Below, in pieces: positions 17,285 through 24,979 of a stretch of 32,992 nucleotides of DNA. A program made the translations under genes and the position numbers. This stretch comes from Akkermansiaceae bacterium (GTDB lineage Bacteria; Verrucomicrobiota; Verrucomicrobiia; Verrucomicrobiales; Akkermansiaceae), in contig JAIPKB010000039.1 in the NCBI GenBank assembly GCA_021733795.1, forward strand, positions 1 through 32,992, given 5' to 3'. Positions within the stretch are counted from its first letter, which is position 1, and every line of letters begins with the position of its first letter. The notes under the pieces are model-generated. The model did not search any database. It was not told the DNA's origin and was given only the letters and a program-made list of their open reading frames with translations.

Positions 17285-17311
17285 GGTGGACAGTAAGGTC
17301 CACCCTCCTTA
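17285..17311 (-). repeat. REP-like hairpin element, copy 2
   Basis: A perfect 7-bp stem (GGTGGAC/GTCCACC) closes the loop AGTAAG and is followed by CTCCTTA on the plus strand. Loop and tail match copy 1 at 15105-15132 in sequence and spacing. Three of seven stem pairs differ and each change is compensated on the other arm. It sits in the 131-base gap between the convergent ends of the beta-helix gene and the glycyl radical enzyme gene, where it might also act on transcript ends. Confidence 0.6.
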
Positions 17312-17333
17312 TGGCAGGGTAATCGACAGTGGC

Positions 17334-19697
17334 TCAGAACGCTTCCTGCTCGGTGCGGCGGATGATTTCCTGCTGGAGTTCGGGGGTTAGATTGACGAAG
17401 TAATCGGAGTATCCGGCCACCCGGACGATCAGGTCGCGGTGTTTCTCGGGGTGGGCCAGTGCGGCCAGCAGGGTTTCGCGGGTGACCACGTTGAACTGGA
17501 TGTGGTGGGCGTCTTTGGAGAAATAGCCACGCACCAAGTGGGTGAAGTGGCGCAATCCCTCGTCATCGGCCAGCAGCTGCGGGGTGAGCTTCTGGTTGAG
17601 CAAGGTGCCGCCGGTCTTGATGTGGTCGAACTTGGCGGCGGAATTGAGCACGGCGGTGGGCCCGCAGCGGTCCGCCCCCTGCACCGGGGAGATCCCCTCG
17701 CTGACGGTTTCGCCGGCGCGTTTGCCGTCGGGCAGGGCACCCGTTACCTTGCCGAAATAGACGTGACAGGTGGTCGGCAGCATGTCCACCCGGTGGGTGC
17801 CGCCGCGGACGTTGGGCCGCCCGTCGATCATGCCCCAGAAGCTGTCGAAAATCCGCGGCACCAGGGCGTCGGCGCGGTCGTCGTCGTTGCCGTATTTCGG
17901 GGTTTCATCCAGGAACCGGCGGAGCAGGTCCTCGTGGCCGGTGAAGTCCGCGTCGAGTGCGGCGAGCAGGTCCTCCCAGGAACAGCCGGCGTTTTGATAG
18001 ATATGGTGTTGGATCGATGCCAGCCCGTCGGTGACGGTGCCGAGGCCCACACCCTGGATGTAGGTGGTGTTGTAGCGGGCGCCGCCCTGGTGATAATCGC
18101 GGCCGTTGGCGATGCAGTCATCGATCACCAGCGAGAGGAACGGGGCCGGCAGATATTTGCCGAACATCGTTTCGATCAGGTTGTTGCCGCGGATTTTGAT
18201 ATCAATGAAGTATTTGAGCTGCTGTTCGAAGGCGGCGAATAAATCATCGAAGGACCGGAACTCCCGCGGCTCGCCGGTGTGCGGACCGAGTTGTTGGCCG
18301 GTGCGGGTGTCAAACCCGTCGTGGAGCGTCAGGTCCAGCACCTTCGGCAGGTTGAAGTATCCGCTCAGGAAATACGCCTCGCGGCCGAACGCGCCGGATT
18401 CGACACAGCCGGAGCAACCGCCCCGGCGGGCGTCTTCCAGCGATTTTCCCTGGCGGATCAACTCCTGGATGATCGCGTCGGTGTTGAAGATCGACGGTTG
18501 GCCGAATCCGGTGCGGACGATCCGCCCGACCCGGCGCAGCAGCCGGTCCGGGTTTTTCTTGGAGACCTGGACCATCGAGCTGGGTTGCAGCAGTCGCATT
18601 TCCTCGATCACATCGAGAATGATATAGGTTAGATCATTGACCGCGTCCGAGCCATCGGGCTTGACGCCGCCGACGTTGATCAGCGCGAAGTCGGTGTAGG
18701 TGCCGCTTTCCTGGGCGGTGACGCCGACCTTGGGCGGGGCCGGGTGGTTGTGGAATTTCACCCAGAACGCCTGCAGCAGTTCGCGCGCCTGGTCCTCGGT
18801 TAGATCGCCGCGCTCCAGCCCCTGTTGATAGAACGGCCACAGGTGCTGGTCCAAACGGCCGGGATTGAACGAATCCCAGGGATTGAGTTCGGTGATCACG
18901 CCGATGTGGACAAACCAGTAGTATTGGAGCGCCTCGTGGAAGGTTTCCGGCGCGTTGGCGGGCACCTTGCGGCAGACGGCGGCCATCGTCCGCAGCTCGG
19001 CGGCGCGTTCGGCACCGGTTTCGGCGGCGGCGAGTTCGTCGAGCCGTTCGGCGTGGCGCTGGGCGTAGCGGATCAGGGCGTCGGCGCAGAGGTCCATCGC
19101 GCGGAGTTGCTCGCGTTTGTCGTAGGCGAGCGGATCGGATTCGAACCGCAGCGCGGCGATGGCGTCGCGGATCTCGAGCTTCAGGTCGAGGAAGCCCTTT
19201 TGATAGATGATGTCACCGAGCACGGTGTGGCCGGGGCCGCGTTGTTCCTGGAACTCGGTGAAGATGCCCGCCTCGTAGGCCTGGTGCCATTCCGGCGGCA
19301 GTTCGCGGAACATCCGCTCGCGCTGGGAAAGGCCGGACCAGAACGGCCGGATATCCTCAAGGTGGATGCGGCGGGTTTCCTCATCCACGCGGTAGGGGAT
19401 CTTTTCACGCGAATCGAGCACGGCGAAATCCTCCGCGGTGTGGACGCAGACTTCCGGATAGGTGGGCACGGCGGCCGGCGCGGGACCGCGCTCGCCGACG
19501 ATCAGCTCGCCCTCGCCGAGGTGAAGCTGCTTGGTTTCCATCAATTCCTTGAACACGAGCGCCCGCCGCATCGGGATCGACGCCTGCTGATAGGCCGCGG
19601 ATTTGGCGGTGGCGGTGACGATTCGGGCGCGTTCGATGCTGATGCGGGGGACGGCGGCCAGGGTGGCGGCTCTGAGGGCTTGGATGCGCGGAGTCAT
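17334..19697 (-). CDS. hypD: Glycyl radical enzyme, probable trans-4-hydroxy-L-proline dehydratase
   Basis: This enzyme would dehydrate trans-4-hydroxy-L-proline to pyrroline-5-carboxylate by radical chemistry in the absence of oxygen. The 787-residue length fits the family. The radical site RVAGYSDYF has Gly762. The thiyl-radical site is GCSGCVESG, with Cys431 and Glu433. From memory, the characterised Clostridioides difficile enzyme has Phe152, His160, Asp278, Ser334, Phe340, Cys434, Glu436, Tyr450, Thr645 and Gly765. Every one has the same residue here at a constant offset of three (149, 157, 275, 331, 337, 431, 433, 447, 642, 762). This separates it from pyruvate formate-lyase, choline and glycerol dehydratases. 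The symbol hypD here is not the hydrogenase gene of the same name. Its activase gene lies 43 bases upstream on the same strand. No pyrroline-5-carboxylate reductase is visible nearby. Confidence 0.9.
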   Translation of the reverse strand: MTPRIQALRAATLAAVPRISIERARIVTATAKSAAYQQASIPMRRALVFKELMETKQLHLGEGELIVGERGPAPAAVPTYPEVCVHTAEDFAVLDSREKIPYRVDEETRRIHLEDIRPFWSGLSQRERMFRELPPEWHQAYEAGIFTEFQEQRGPGHTVLGDIIYQKGFLDLKLEIRDAIAALRFESDPLAYDKREQLRAMDLCADALIRYAQRHAERLDELAAAETGAERAAELRTMAAVCRKVPANAPETFHEALQYYWFVHIGVITELNPWDSFNPGRLDQHLWPFYQQGLERGDLTEDQARELLQAFWVKFHNHPAPPKVGVTAQESGTYTDFALINVGGVKPDGSDAVNDLTYIILDVIEEMRLLQPSSMVQVSKKNPDRLLRRVGRIVRTGFGQPSIFNTDAIIQELIRQGKSLEDARRGGCSGCVESGAFGREAYFLSGYFNLPKVLDLTLHDGFDTRTGQQLGPHTGEPREFRSFDDLFAAFEQQLKYFIDIKIRGNNLIETMFGKYLPAPFLSLVIDDCIANGRDYHQGGARYNTTYIQGVGLGTVTDGLASIQHHIYQNAGCSWEDLLAALDADFTGHEDLLRRFLDETPKYGNDDDRADALVPRIFDSFWGMIDGRPNVRGGTHRVDMLPTTCHVYFGKVTGALPDGKRAGETVSEGISPVQGADRCGPTAVLNSAAKFDHIKTGGTLLNQKLTPQLLADDEGLRHFTHLVRGYFSKDAHHIQFNVVTRETLLAALAHPEKHRDLIVRVAGYSDYFVNLTPELQQEIIRRTEQEAF

Positions 19698-19705
19698 GGG
19701 AGATT

Positions 19706-19733
19706 TTGAATGTTGGATGTTGAATTTTGGATG
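19706..19733 (+). repeat. Tandem heptanucleotide array (TTGRATK) between activase and dehydratase genes
   Basis: Four consecutive seven-base units read TTGAATG, TTGGATG, TTGAATT, TTGGATG on the plus strand. They fill most of the 43-base gap between the activase stop and the dehydratase ATG, so they would form the 5' leader of the dehydratase cistron. AT content is far above that of the flanking genes. Unit length equals that of the array in mutS, but the unit sequence differs. No ribosome-binding site is evident in the gap. Confidence 0.75.
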
Positions 19734-19740
19734 CAGGCTT

Positions 19741-20562
19741 TCAGCGGCCGATGTGGGGATCGAAGCCGGCGGCGGCGAAGCGGGCGCGGACGTCCTCGAT
19801 TCGCTCCACGGACGGCGGTTCGACCCCGGCTAATTTGTTAGGCAGGCCGAGCCGCTGGTATTTGGCCTCGGCGATGCGGTGGTAGGGGAGGATTGAAACG
19901 CGGCGGAAGCGGGTGGCGGCGAGCCGGGCGATCATGGCATCGAGATTGCGCGGGTCGTCGCTCACGCCGGGAATCAACGGCAGCCGGATCCAGACGGCCA
20001 CCTCGAGGTCATTGAGCCGTTGGAGGTTTTCCAGGATGGTGTGGTTCGGTTGGCCGGTCCATGCGGCATGCGCCGCGGAGTCCATCACCTTCAGATCGTA
20101 GAGGATCAGGTCGGTCAACGCGGCGGCCTCGATCAGCGCCTTCGGCTCGACCAGCCCACAGGTATCGAGGGCGGTGTGGAGTTCGCGGTCGCGGCAGGTG
20201 CGCAGCAGCTCGCAGACAAACCCCGGTTGGCACAGCGGCTCGCCGCCGGAAATCGTCACGCCGCCGCCAGAGCGATCGAAGTAGGGCAGGTCGCGTTCGA
20301 GTTCCCGCACCAACGCGGGCACGGTGACCTCGCGGACACCCGGACTGTCTCTCAGCCCGTGGAGCACGAAGGCTTCCGGATTGTGGCACCATGCGCAGCG
20401 CAACGGACAACCGGTTAGAAAAACCGTCGAGCGAATACCCGGACCGTCATGGGTCGAAAACCGTTTGATGTCGAATATCCTCCCCGTCCGGGAGGGTGGC
20501 GGCGAGTTGACCGCAACGTTTCCCGGCCTCGGGGATTCAGCAGACAAGGTGGGAAGGACCAT
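19741..20562 (-). CDS. Glycyl radical enzyme activase (radical SAM, PflA-like)
   Basis: The activase cleaves S-adenosylmethionine with a [4Fe-4S] cluster to install the glycyl radical on the downstream dehydratase. The 273-residue protein shows STHDGPGIRSTVFLTGCPLRCAWCHNPE, which contains the CxxxCxxC cluster motif typical of activases, then GGGVTISGGEPL (the SAM-binding GGE), DTCG, LYDLKVMD, and IRLPLIPGVSDD near the C-terminal half. The ferredoxin-like insert with eight Cys found after the CxxxCxxC motif in many dehydratase activases is absent, so this is the compact PflA type. The first 24 residues are not conserved, so the real start may lie downstream of the ATG at 20562. The gene order is activase then dehydratase, 43 bases apart, probably one operon. 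Confidence 0.92.
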   Translation of the reverse strand: MVLPTLSAESPRPGNVAVNSPPPSRTGRIFDIKRFSTHDGPGIRSTVFLTGCPLRCAWCHNPEAFVLHGLRDSPGVREVTVPALVRELERDLPYFDRSGGGVTISGGEPLCQPGFVCELLRTCRDRELHTALDTCGLVEPKALIEAAALTDLILYDLKVMDSAAHAAWTGQPNHTILENLQRLNDLEVAVWIRLPLIPGVSDDPRNLDAMIARLAATRFRRVSILPYHRIAEAKYQRLGLPNKLAGVEPPSVERIEDVRARFAAAGFDPHIGR

Positions 20563-20644
20563 GAGGTTGGAGAGGGCGCAAGGTGGCTTGGAGAGCGGGT
20601 CCCGTCAAGCAGAAACATGAATCAAGGAGCGCGGGTTCGTTTCC

Positions 20645-21529
20645 TCACTCGAACATCTCCCGGAGGGCGGGCGCGAGGGTGCCGAACTCGAAGGAGAAAC
20701 CATGCCGCAGGGCCACGTCCGGCTGCGCCCGCTGGCTGCCGGTCAGGATCCCCGCCATTTCGCCGAACAGCAGCCGCAGGGCGGGGCGCGGGACCGGCAG
20801 GACTGCCGGGCGCCGCAGGGTGGCGGCGAGGGTGCGGGTGAACTCGCGGTTGGTGACGGGCTCGGGGGCGGTGCCATTAAGCGGGCCGTGCACGTCCGGG
20901 TGCTCCAGCGCGAACCCGATGAGCCGCACCATATCCCGCAGGTGGATCCAGCTCATCCACTGGCGGCCGTCCCCCAGCGCCCCCCCCAATCCCAGGCGAA
21001 AGGCTGGTAGCATCCGCCCCAACGCACCACCATCCGGGGTCAGCACCAGGCCGGTGCGCAACAGCACCACGCGGGTGTCCGGGGTTTCGGCACGCCGGGC
21101 TTCCCGCTCCCAATCCTGGCAGAGCCTTGCCACCGCACCGGCTCCGGGGGCTGAGGACTCGGTGAGGATTTCGTCGCGGCGATCGCCATAAATGCCGGTG
21201 GCGGAGGCGCAGATGAAAACGACGGGGCGCTTGGCCATCGCGGCCATCGCCTCGACCATGCGGCGCGTCCCCTCGACCCTGCTGGCGACGATCCGTTGCC
21301 AGGTTTTGGCGGTCCACCGCTGGGCGATGGGCTCGCCGCTGAGGTGGATCACCGCGTCCGCGCCATCGAGTGCGGCGGCGGGCGGCGGCTCGCCGAGCGC
21401 ATCCCACTGCCAGCCGTCCGGCGGTCCGGCGCGGCGTCCCAGCAGGCGCAGTTGGTGGCCGGCAGCACGCAGGTCCGCGCACAAGGACCTGCCGATCAGA
21501 CCACTGGCACCGGTGAGGGTGACGATCAT
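20645..21529 (-). CDS. TIGR01777 family NAD(P)-dependent epimerase-like protein
   Basis: The 294-residue protein of the extended short-chain dehydrogenase/reductase superfamily is related to E. coli YfcH and animal SDR39U1. The N-terminal nucleotide-binding motif is TGASGLIG (residues about 6-13). Characteristic family phrases follow: DGADAVIHLSGEPIAQRWTAKTWQRIVASRVEGTRRMVEAM, ASATGIYGDR, LRTGLVLTPDGGALGRMLPAFRLGLGGALGDGRQWMSWIHLRDMVRLI, and GPLNGTAPEPVTNREFTRTLAATLRRPA. The length is complete. The substrate of this family is not established. It lies 82 bases upstream of the activase on the same strand and might be cotranscribed with it. A C8 run at 20980-20987 falls inside the gene. Confidence 0.93.
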   Translation of the reverse strand: MIVTLTGASGLIGRSLCADLRAAGHQLRLLGRRAGPPDGWQWDALGEPPPAAALDGADAVIHLSGEPIAQRWTAKTWQRIVASRVEGTRRMVEAMAAMAKRPVVFICASATGIYGDRRDEILTESSAPGAGAVARLCQDWEREARRAETPDTRVVLLRTGLVLTPDGGALGRMLPAFRLGLGGALGDGRQWMSWIHLRDMVRLIGFALEHPDVHGPLNGTAPEPVTNREFTRTLAATLRRPAVLPVPRPALRLLFGEMAGILTGSQRAQPDVALRHGFSFEFGTLAPALREMFE

Positions 21530-21819
21530 GAGATCCCCGGCTTTTTAGGGGTGGCGGCAAGGAGCGGAATCCGCAGGACTGCGCCCACACGGGTGTTGAG
21601 GAGCATTCTCATCGTCCCAACCAGCCTAGCACGCCGGATTTGAAAATCAAGGTAAATCGACAGGTGGATCGACGGAAGATCCGGCTCCTGGTGAAAATTT
21701 CAAAAATATCCGGTTCTTGCAGGAATTTCCTTGCCAACCGGGCTGATCGGGCTAGCTTGCGGCCCGAACCACCAACCTAGGACGGCCCGGCCCGTGCGCT
21801 GGTCCCATCCCCTACCCCT

Positions 21820-22077
21820 ATGAGCAAAGAAAACATCGACTTAAAAGAGTTCCAACTTCACGAAGGAGACACCGGCAGCGCCCCTTACCAAGTGGCGCTC
21901 CTCACCCAGCGGATCCACCATCTCACCGGCCACCTGAATATCCACTCCAAGGATTTCTCGTCCCGCCGGGGTTTGCTGAAACTGGTCTCCATGCGGCGCA
22001 AACACCTCGATTACATCAAGGGCAAATCCGAAGATCGCTACAAGCAGATCATCCAAAGCCTGGGTCTCCGCCGCTGA
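21820..22077 (+). CDS. rpsO: 30S ribosomal protein S15
   Basis: S15 is a primary binder of the 16S rRNA central domain and makes bridge contacts with the large subunit. The 85-residue length is close to the bacterial standard. Typical features are GDTGSAPYQVALLTQRIHHLTGHLNIHSKDFSSRRGLLKLVSMRRKHLDYIKGKSEDRYKQIIQSLGLRR. The start ATG at 21820 has no Shine-Dalgarno sequence; the leader just before it is C-rich. The 290 bases upstream contain an AT-rich tract near 21690-21715 and a weak TTGCCA/TAGCTT promoter-like pair near 21732-21760. The order rpsO then pnp is conserved across bacteria. In several species S15 represses its own translation, but I could not recognise a leader structure here. Confidence 0.98.
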   Translation: MSKENIDLKEFQLHEGDTGSAPYQVALLTQRIHHLTGHLNIHSKDFSSRRGLLKLVSMRRKHLDYIKGKSEDRYKQIIQSLGLRR

Positions 22078-22095
22078 TCCCAAACCTCTCCGCCT

Positions 22096-22127
22096 GACAG
22101 CCACGTTGGAACCCCCGCGTGGCTGTC
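22096..22127 (+). ncRNA. Intercistronic hairpin after rpsO
   Basis: A perfect 10-bp stem (GACAGCCACG with CGTGGCTGTC) closes a 12-base loop, beginning 18 bases after the rpsO stop. No U-run follows, so it is not a canonical intrinsic terminator. By position it corresponds to the processing or attenuation region between rpsO and pnp in other bacteria, and could be a ribonuclease target or mRNA stabiliser. Confidence 0.6.
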
Positions 22128-22241
22128 GCGCAAATAAGTGACCCGGAAACGCCCTGCGTCTCCCGGGCCAGCGGCCAAGAGCCTCCGTTTCGCTGGTTTT
22201 TGCGAATCCGGGGCCACCCCGCACCACCGACCGCACTGTCC

Positions 22242-22268
22242 GCCTGCCCGGCCTCCTGCCGAGCAGGC
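22242..22268 (+). ncRNA. Second hairpin in the pnp leader
   Basis: GCCTGC pairs with GCAGGC, and after a two-by-two internal loop GGC pairs with GCC around a five-base loop. It lies about 90 bases before the pnp start. The following leader (about 22275-22357) is A/C/G-rich, almost free of U, and probably unstructured. In enterobacteria the pnp leader folds into a hairpin cut by RNase III for autoregulation; a similar role here is inference. Confidence 0.4.
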
Positions 22269-22357
22269 TCAGCGCACAGCAACCGCAATCACGCAACGCA
22301 AGACGCGCAAGAAGCAAGCAGAAGAAAGAAGAACAACACAAAAAGCAAAGACAGAAC

Positions 22358-24520
22358 ATGAGCATTCATACCCTAACGAGCCAAGTCGGCTCCAACCCGA
22401 TCACCATTGAAACGGGCAAACTCGCAAAACTCGCCGATGGCGCCGTCACCGTCCGTTGTGGTGACACCATCATCCTGGTCACCGCCGTTTCCGCCACCAA
22501 AATCAGGGACGGCCAGACCTGGTTCCCCCTTTCCGTCGAATACAAGGAAAAGGCGTCCGCCGCCGGGGTGTTCCCGGGTGGTTACTTCAAGCGCGAAGGC
22601 CGTCCCACCGAAAAGGAAATCCTCACCTGCCGGATGACCGACCGCCCGCTGCGGCCGCTCTTCCCCAAGGGGTATTTCTACGACACCCAGATCATCGCCA
22701 TCCTGCTCAGCGCCGATGGTGAAAACGACTCGGACGTCCTCGCCATGAATGGCGCGTCCGCCGCCCTCTGCCTCTCGGACATCCCCTTCGCCGGCCCGAT
22801 CGGCGCGGTGCGGGTGGGCCGGGTGGATGGCAAGTTCGTCATCAACCCCACTCACGCCGAGCGCGCCGAAAGCGATCTCGACCTGATCTACGTCGGCAAC
22901 AAAACCGACGTCATCATGATCGAAGGCCAGGCCGATGAACTTCCCGAAGAGGAATTCGTCAAGGCACTGCACGCCGCCCAGGAAGCCGTCGTCCAACTCG
23001 TCGCCATCCAGGAGGAACTGGTGAAACTCGCCGGCCGCGAGAAACGCGAATACTCCCAGGTGCTCGCCAAGGAAAACCTGCTCGAAATCGCCTACGAAAT
23101 CGCCGGTGACCGCATCGAGGCCGCCATTTACGCCCCCACCAAGACCGAGCGCGCCAAGAAAGTCGGCGCCCTGCGCAACGAAGTGGAAGCCGCCATCAAG
23201 GAACGCGCTCCAGAAGCCACCGCCTTCGACGTCGAGCAGGCTTTCGAATACATCCAGAAGAAAGCATTCCGCATTTCCATCATGGAAAAAGGCGTGCGTG
23301 CGGACGGCCGTGCGATCGGCGACCTGCGCACCCTCTACGGTGAAGTGGGCACCCTGCCCCGGGTTCATGGCTCCGCCCTGTTCTCCCGCGGCGAGACCCA
23401 GGCTCTGGCCATCACCACCCTCGCTCCGGCCGATGAAAAACAAAACTTCGACAACTACGCCGGCGGCGAAGACAGCAAGCGTTTCCTCCTCCACTACAAC
23501 TTCCCTCCCTTCTCCGTCGGCGAAACCGGCCGCATGGGTGGCATCAACCGCCGCGAGATCGGCCACGGCTCGCTCGCCGAACGCTCGATCGAACCGGTGC
23601 TGCCGGCTGAAGAGGATTTCCCCTACGCGATCCGCCTGTGCTCGGAAGTCACCGAGTCCAATGGCTCCACCTCGATGGCGTCCGTTTGTGCCGGCACCAT
23701 GGCGTTGCTCGATGCCGGCGTGCCGCTGATCCGCCCGGTCGGCGGCATCTCCGTGGGTCTCGTCACCGAGAACAACCAGGACGGCACCATGAATACCTAC
23801 AAGATGCTCTTGGACATCATCGGTTCCGAGGATTTCTACGGCGACATGGACTTCAAACTCTGCGGCACCAGCGCGGGTGTCACCGGCTACCAGCTCGACC
23901 TCAAGCTCCCCGGCCTGCCGCTGGCGATGCTCGAGGAGGCGATCTTCATCGCCAAGGCCGGCCGTGAAAAGGTGCTCGCCAAGATGGCCGAGTCCATCTC
24001 CGAGCCCGCCGCACTCAGCCCGCACGCCCCGCGCATCGTCACCGTCAAGATCCCGGCCGACCGCATCGGCGAGTTGATCGGCCCTGGCGGCAAGAACATC
24101 AAGGGCATCCAGGCCGAGTCCGGTGCCGAGATCAACATCGAGGACGACGGCACCGTCCACATTTACGCCTCCAAGGCGGAAGGTCTGGAACGCGCCAGGG
24201 ATATGATCGAGCGGATGTTCCAGGAGATCGAGATCAACGCGGTCTACACCGGCAAGGTGGTTTCGATCACCGCGTTTGGTGCCTTCATGGAAGTGCTGCC
24301 CGGCAAGGACGGCCTCATCCACGTTTCCGAGCTGGCCGAGGGCCGCACCGAAAACGTCGAGGACATCGTCAAGCGGGGCGACATCATCACCGCCAAGTGC
24401 ATCGGCGTCGATGAAAAGGGCCGGGTCAAAATGTCCCGCCGCGCCTACCTCCGCGACCAGAAGGCCGCCGAGGCCGCCGGCCCGATCACCGAGACGGTCA
24501 CCCAGCTCGTGCCCGAGTAA
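22358..24520 (+). CDS. pnp: Polyribonucleotide nucleotidyltransferase (PNPase)
   Basis: PNPase degrades RNA 3' to 5' with phosphate and is a degradosome component. The 720-residue length is normal. The first RNase PH-like domain includes DTIILVTAV, PLSVEYKEK, GVFPGGYFKREGRPTEKEILTCRMTDRPLRPLFP. The second, catalytic one includes GVRADGRAIGDLR, HGSALFSRGETQALA, FPPFSVGETGRMGGINRREIGHGSLAERSIEPVLP, SEVTESNGSTSMASVCAGTMALLDAGVP, and DIIGSEDFYGDMDFK, with the conserved acidic residues. The KH domain has IGELIGPGGKNIKGIQ, and the S1 domain ITAFGAFMEVLPGKDGLIHVSELAEGRTENVEDIVKRGD. The start ATG at 22358 has no Shine-Dalgarno sequence. The gene follows rpsO by 280 bases with two hairpins in between and ends at a strong terminator. 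Confidence 0.98.
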   Translation: MSIHTLTSQVGSNPITIETGKLAKLADGAVTVRCGDTIILVTAVSATKIRDGQTWFPLSVEYKEKASAAGVFPGGYFKREGRPTEKEILTCRMTDRPLRPLFPKGYFYDTQIIAILLSADGENDSDVLAMNGASAALCLSDIPFAGPIGAVRVGRVDGKFVINPTHAERAESDLDLIYVGNKTDVIMIEGQADELPEEEFVKALHAAQEAVVQLVAIQEELVKLAGREKREYSQVLAKENLLEIAYEIAGDRIEAAIYAPTKTERAKKVGALRNEVEAAIKERAPEATAFDVEQAFEYIQKKAFRISIMEKGVRADGRAIGDLRTLYGEVGTLPRVHGSALFSRGETQALAITTLAPADEKQNFDNYAGGEDSKRFLLHYNFPPFSVGETGRMGGINRREIGHGSLAERSIEPVLPAEEDFPYAIRLCSEVTESNGSTSMASVCAGTMALLDAGVPLIRPVGGISVGLVTENNQDGTMNTYKMLLDIIGSEDFYGDMDFKLCGTSAGVTGYQLDLKLPGLPLAMLEEAIFIAKAGREKVLAKMAESISEPAALSPHAPRIVTVKIPADRIGELIGPGGKNIKGIQAESGAEINIEDDGTVHIYASKAEGLERARDMIERMFQEIEINAVYTGKVVSITAFGAFMEVLPGKDGLIHVSELAEGRTENVEDIVKRGDIITAKCIGVDEKGRVKMSRRAYLRDQKAAEAAGPITETVTQLVPE

Positions 24521-24547
24521 GTACGTTCCACCATCTAGCAAATCAAG

Positions 24548-24584
24548 CGCCACGGTTCGTTTCATCACGGACCGTGGCGTTTTT
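24548..24584 (+). terminator. Intrinsic terminator of pnp
   Basis: A 13-bp stem (24548-24560 with 24567-24579, one G-U pair) encloses the loop TTCATC and is followed directly by TTTTT. It starts 27 bases after the pnp stop and four bases before the stop codon of the convergent DUF4870 gene. It is the clearest intrinsic terminator in the window. Confidence 0.93.
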
Positions 24585-24588
24585 CGCT

Positions 24589-24945
24589 CTACTTGATCAA
24601 GCTGAGCGTGAGCGGGGCCTTGTAGTCCTCGCCGTTGCTGAACTTGATGATCCGGATGATCCAGAACACCAGGTAAACCAGACCGCCGAGCCCGCAGCTC
24701 ACCAGCGTCCAGATCGTCCATGAAATGTGGAAGTTCATGGCGTCCGGACCGTGGGCGTTGACCTCGGGTTCGGTGTCCTTTTTGGCGAGCCAGAGGATCA
24801 GTGGCCCGAAGATGTTGCCGATCGGGATGATGATCCCGGCCAGTGCGGCGAGTTCGAGATAAAGCCGCCAGTTTTGTGCCGACGGAGCGGGAACGGGGGG
24901 CTGCGGAGTGGGAGTTGGAACTTCGGTGGGTGGTTGTGTTTCCAT
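24589..24945 (-). CDS. DUF4870 domain-containing membrane protein
   Basis: The 118-residue protein starts with a Pro/Thr-rich cytoplasmic segment (METQPPTEVPTPTPQPPVPAPS) and continues with the DUF4870 pattern: a hydrophobic helix (LYLELAALAGIIIPIGNIFGPLILWLAKKD), the conserved loop PEVNAHGPDAMNFHISWTIW, and further helices (LVSCGLGGLVYLVFWIIRIIKF). DUF4870 proteins are small inner-membrane proteins of unknown function. The ATG at 24945 is the natural start. It is the downstream gene of a possible pair with the MlrC-Maf gene (34 bases between them). The gene ends next to the pnp terminator. Confidence 0.88.
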   Translation of the reverse strand: METQPPTEVPTPTPQPPVPAPSAQNWRLYLELAALAGIIIPIGNIFGPLILWLAKKDTEPEVNAHGPDAMNFHISWTIWTLVSCGLGGLVYLVFWIIRIIKFSNGEDYKAPLTLSLIK

Positions 24946-24979
24946 ACGCCCTGAGAATGCCCCAATCCCACCTGGCAGG

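Noticed and set aside
17285..17311. Bidirectional intrinsic terminator between two convergent genes
   Set aside because: The hairpin has no T-run on either side and shares its loop and tail with another copy located upstream of a gene, so a repeat element is the better description, although an RNA-end role is not excluded.
20563..20644. FNR-type anaerobic operator upstream of the activase
   Set aside because: TTGAT-like words occur on the minus strand, but not as an inverted pair with four-base spacing.
22373..24721. Long minus-strand ORF (782 codons) antisense to pnp
   Set aside because: The opposite strand encodes a full PNPase with all domains. The antisense product is Gly/Ala/Val/Asp-rich with no family features, as expected from GC-biased codon third positions.
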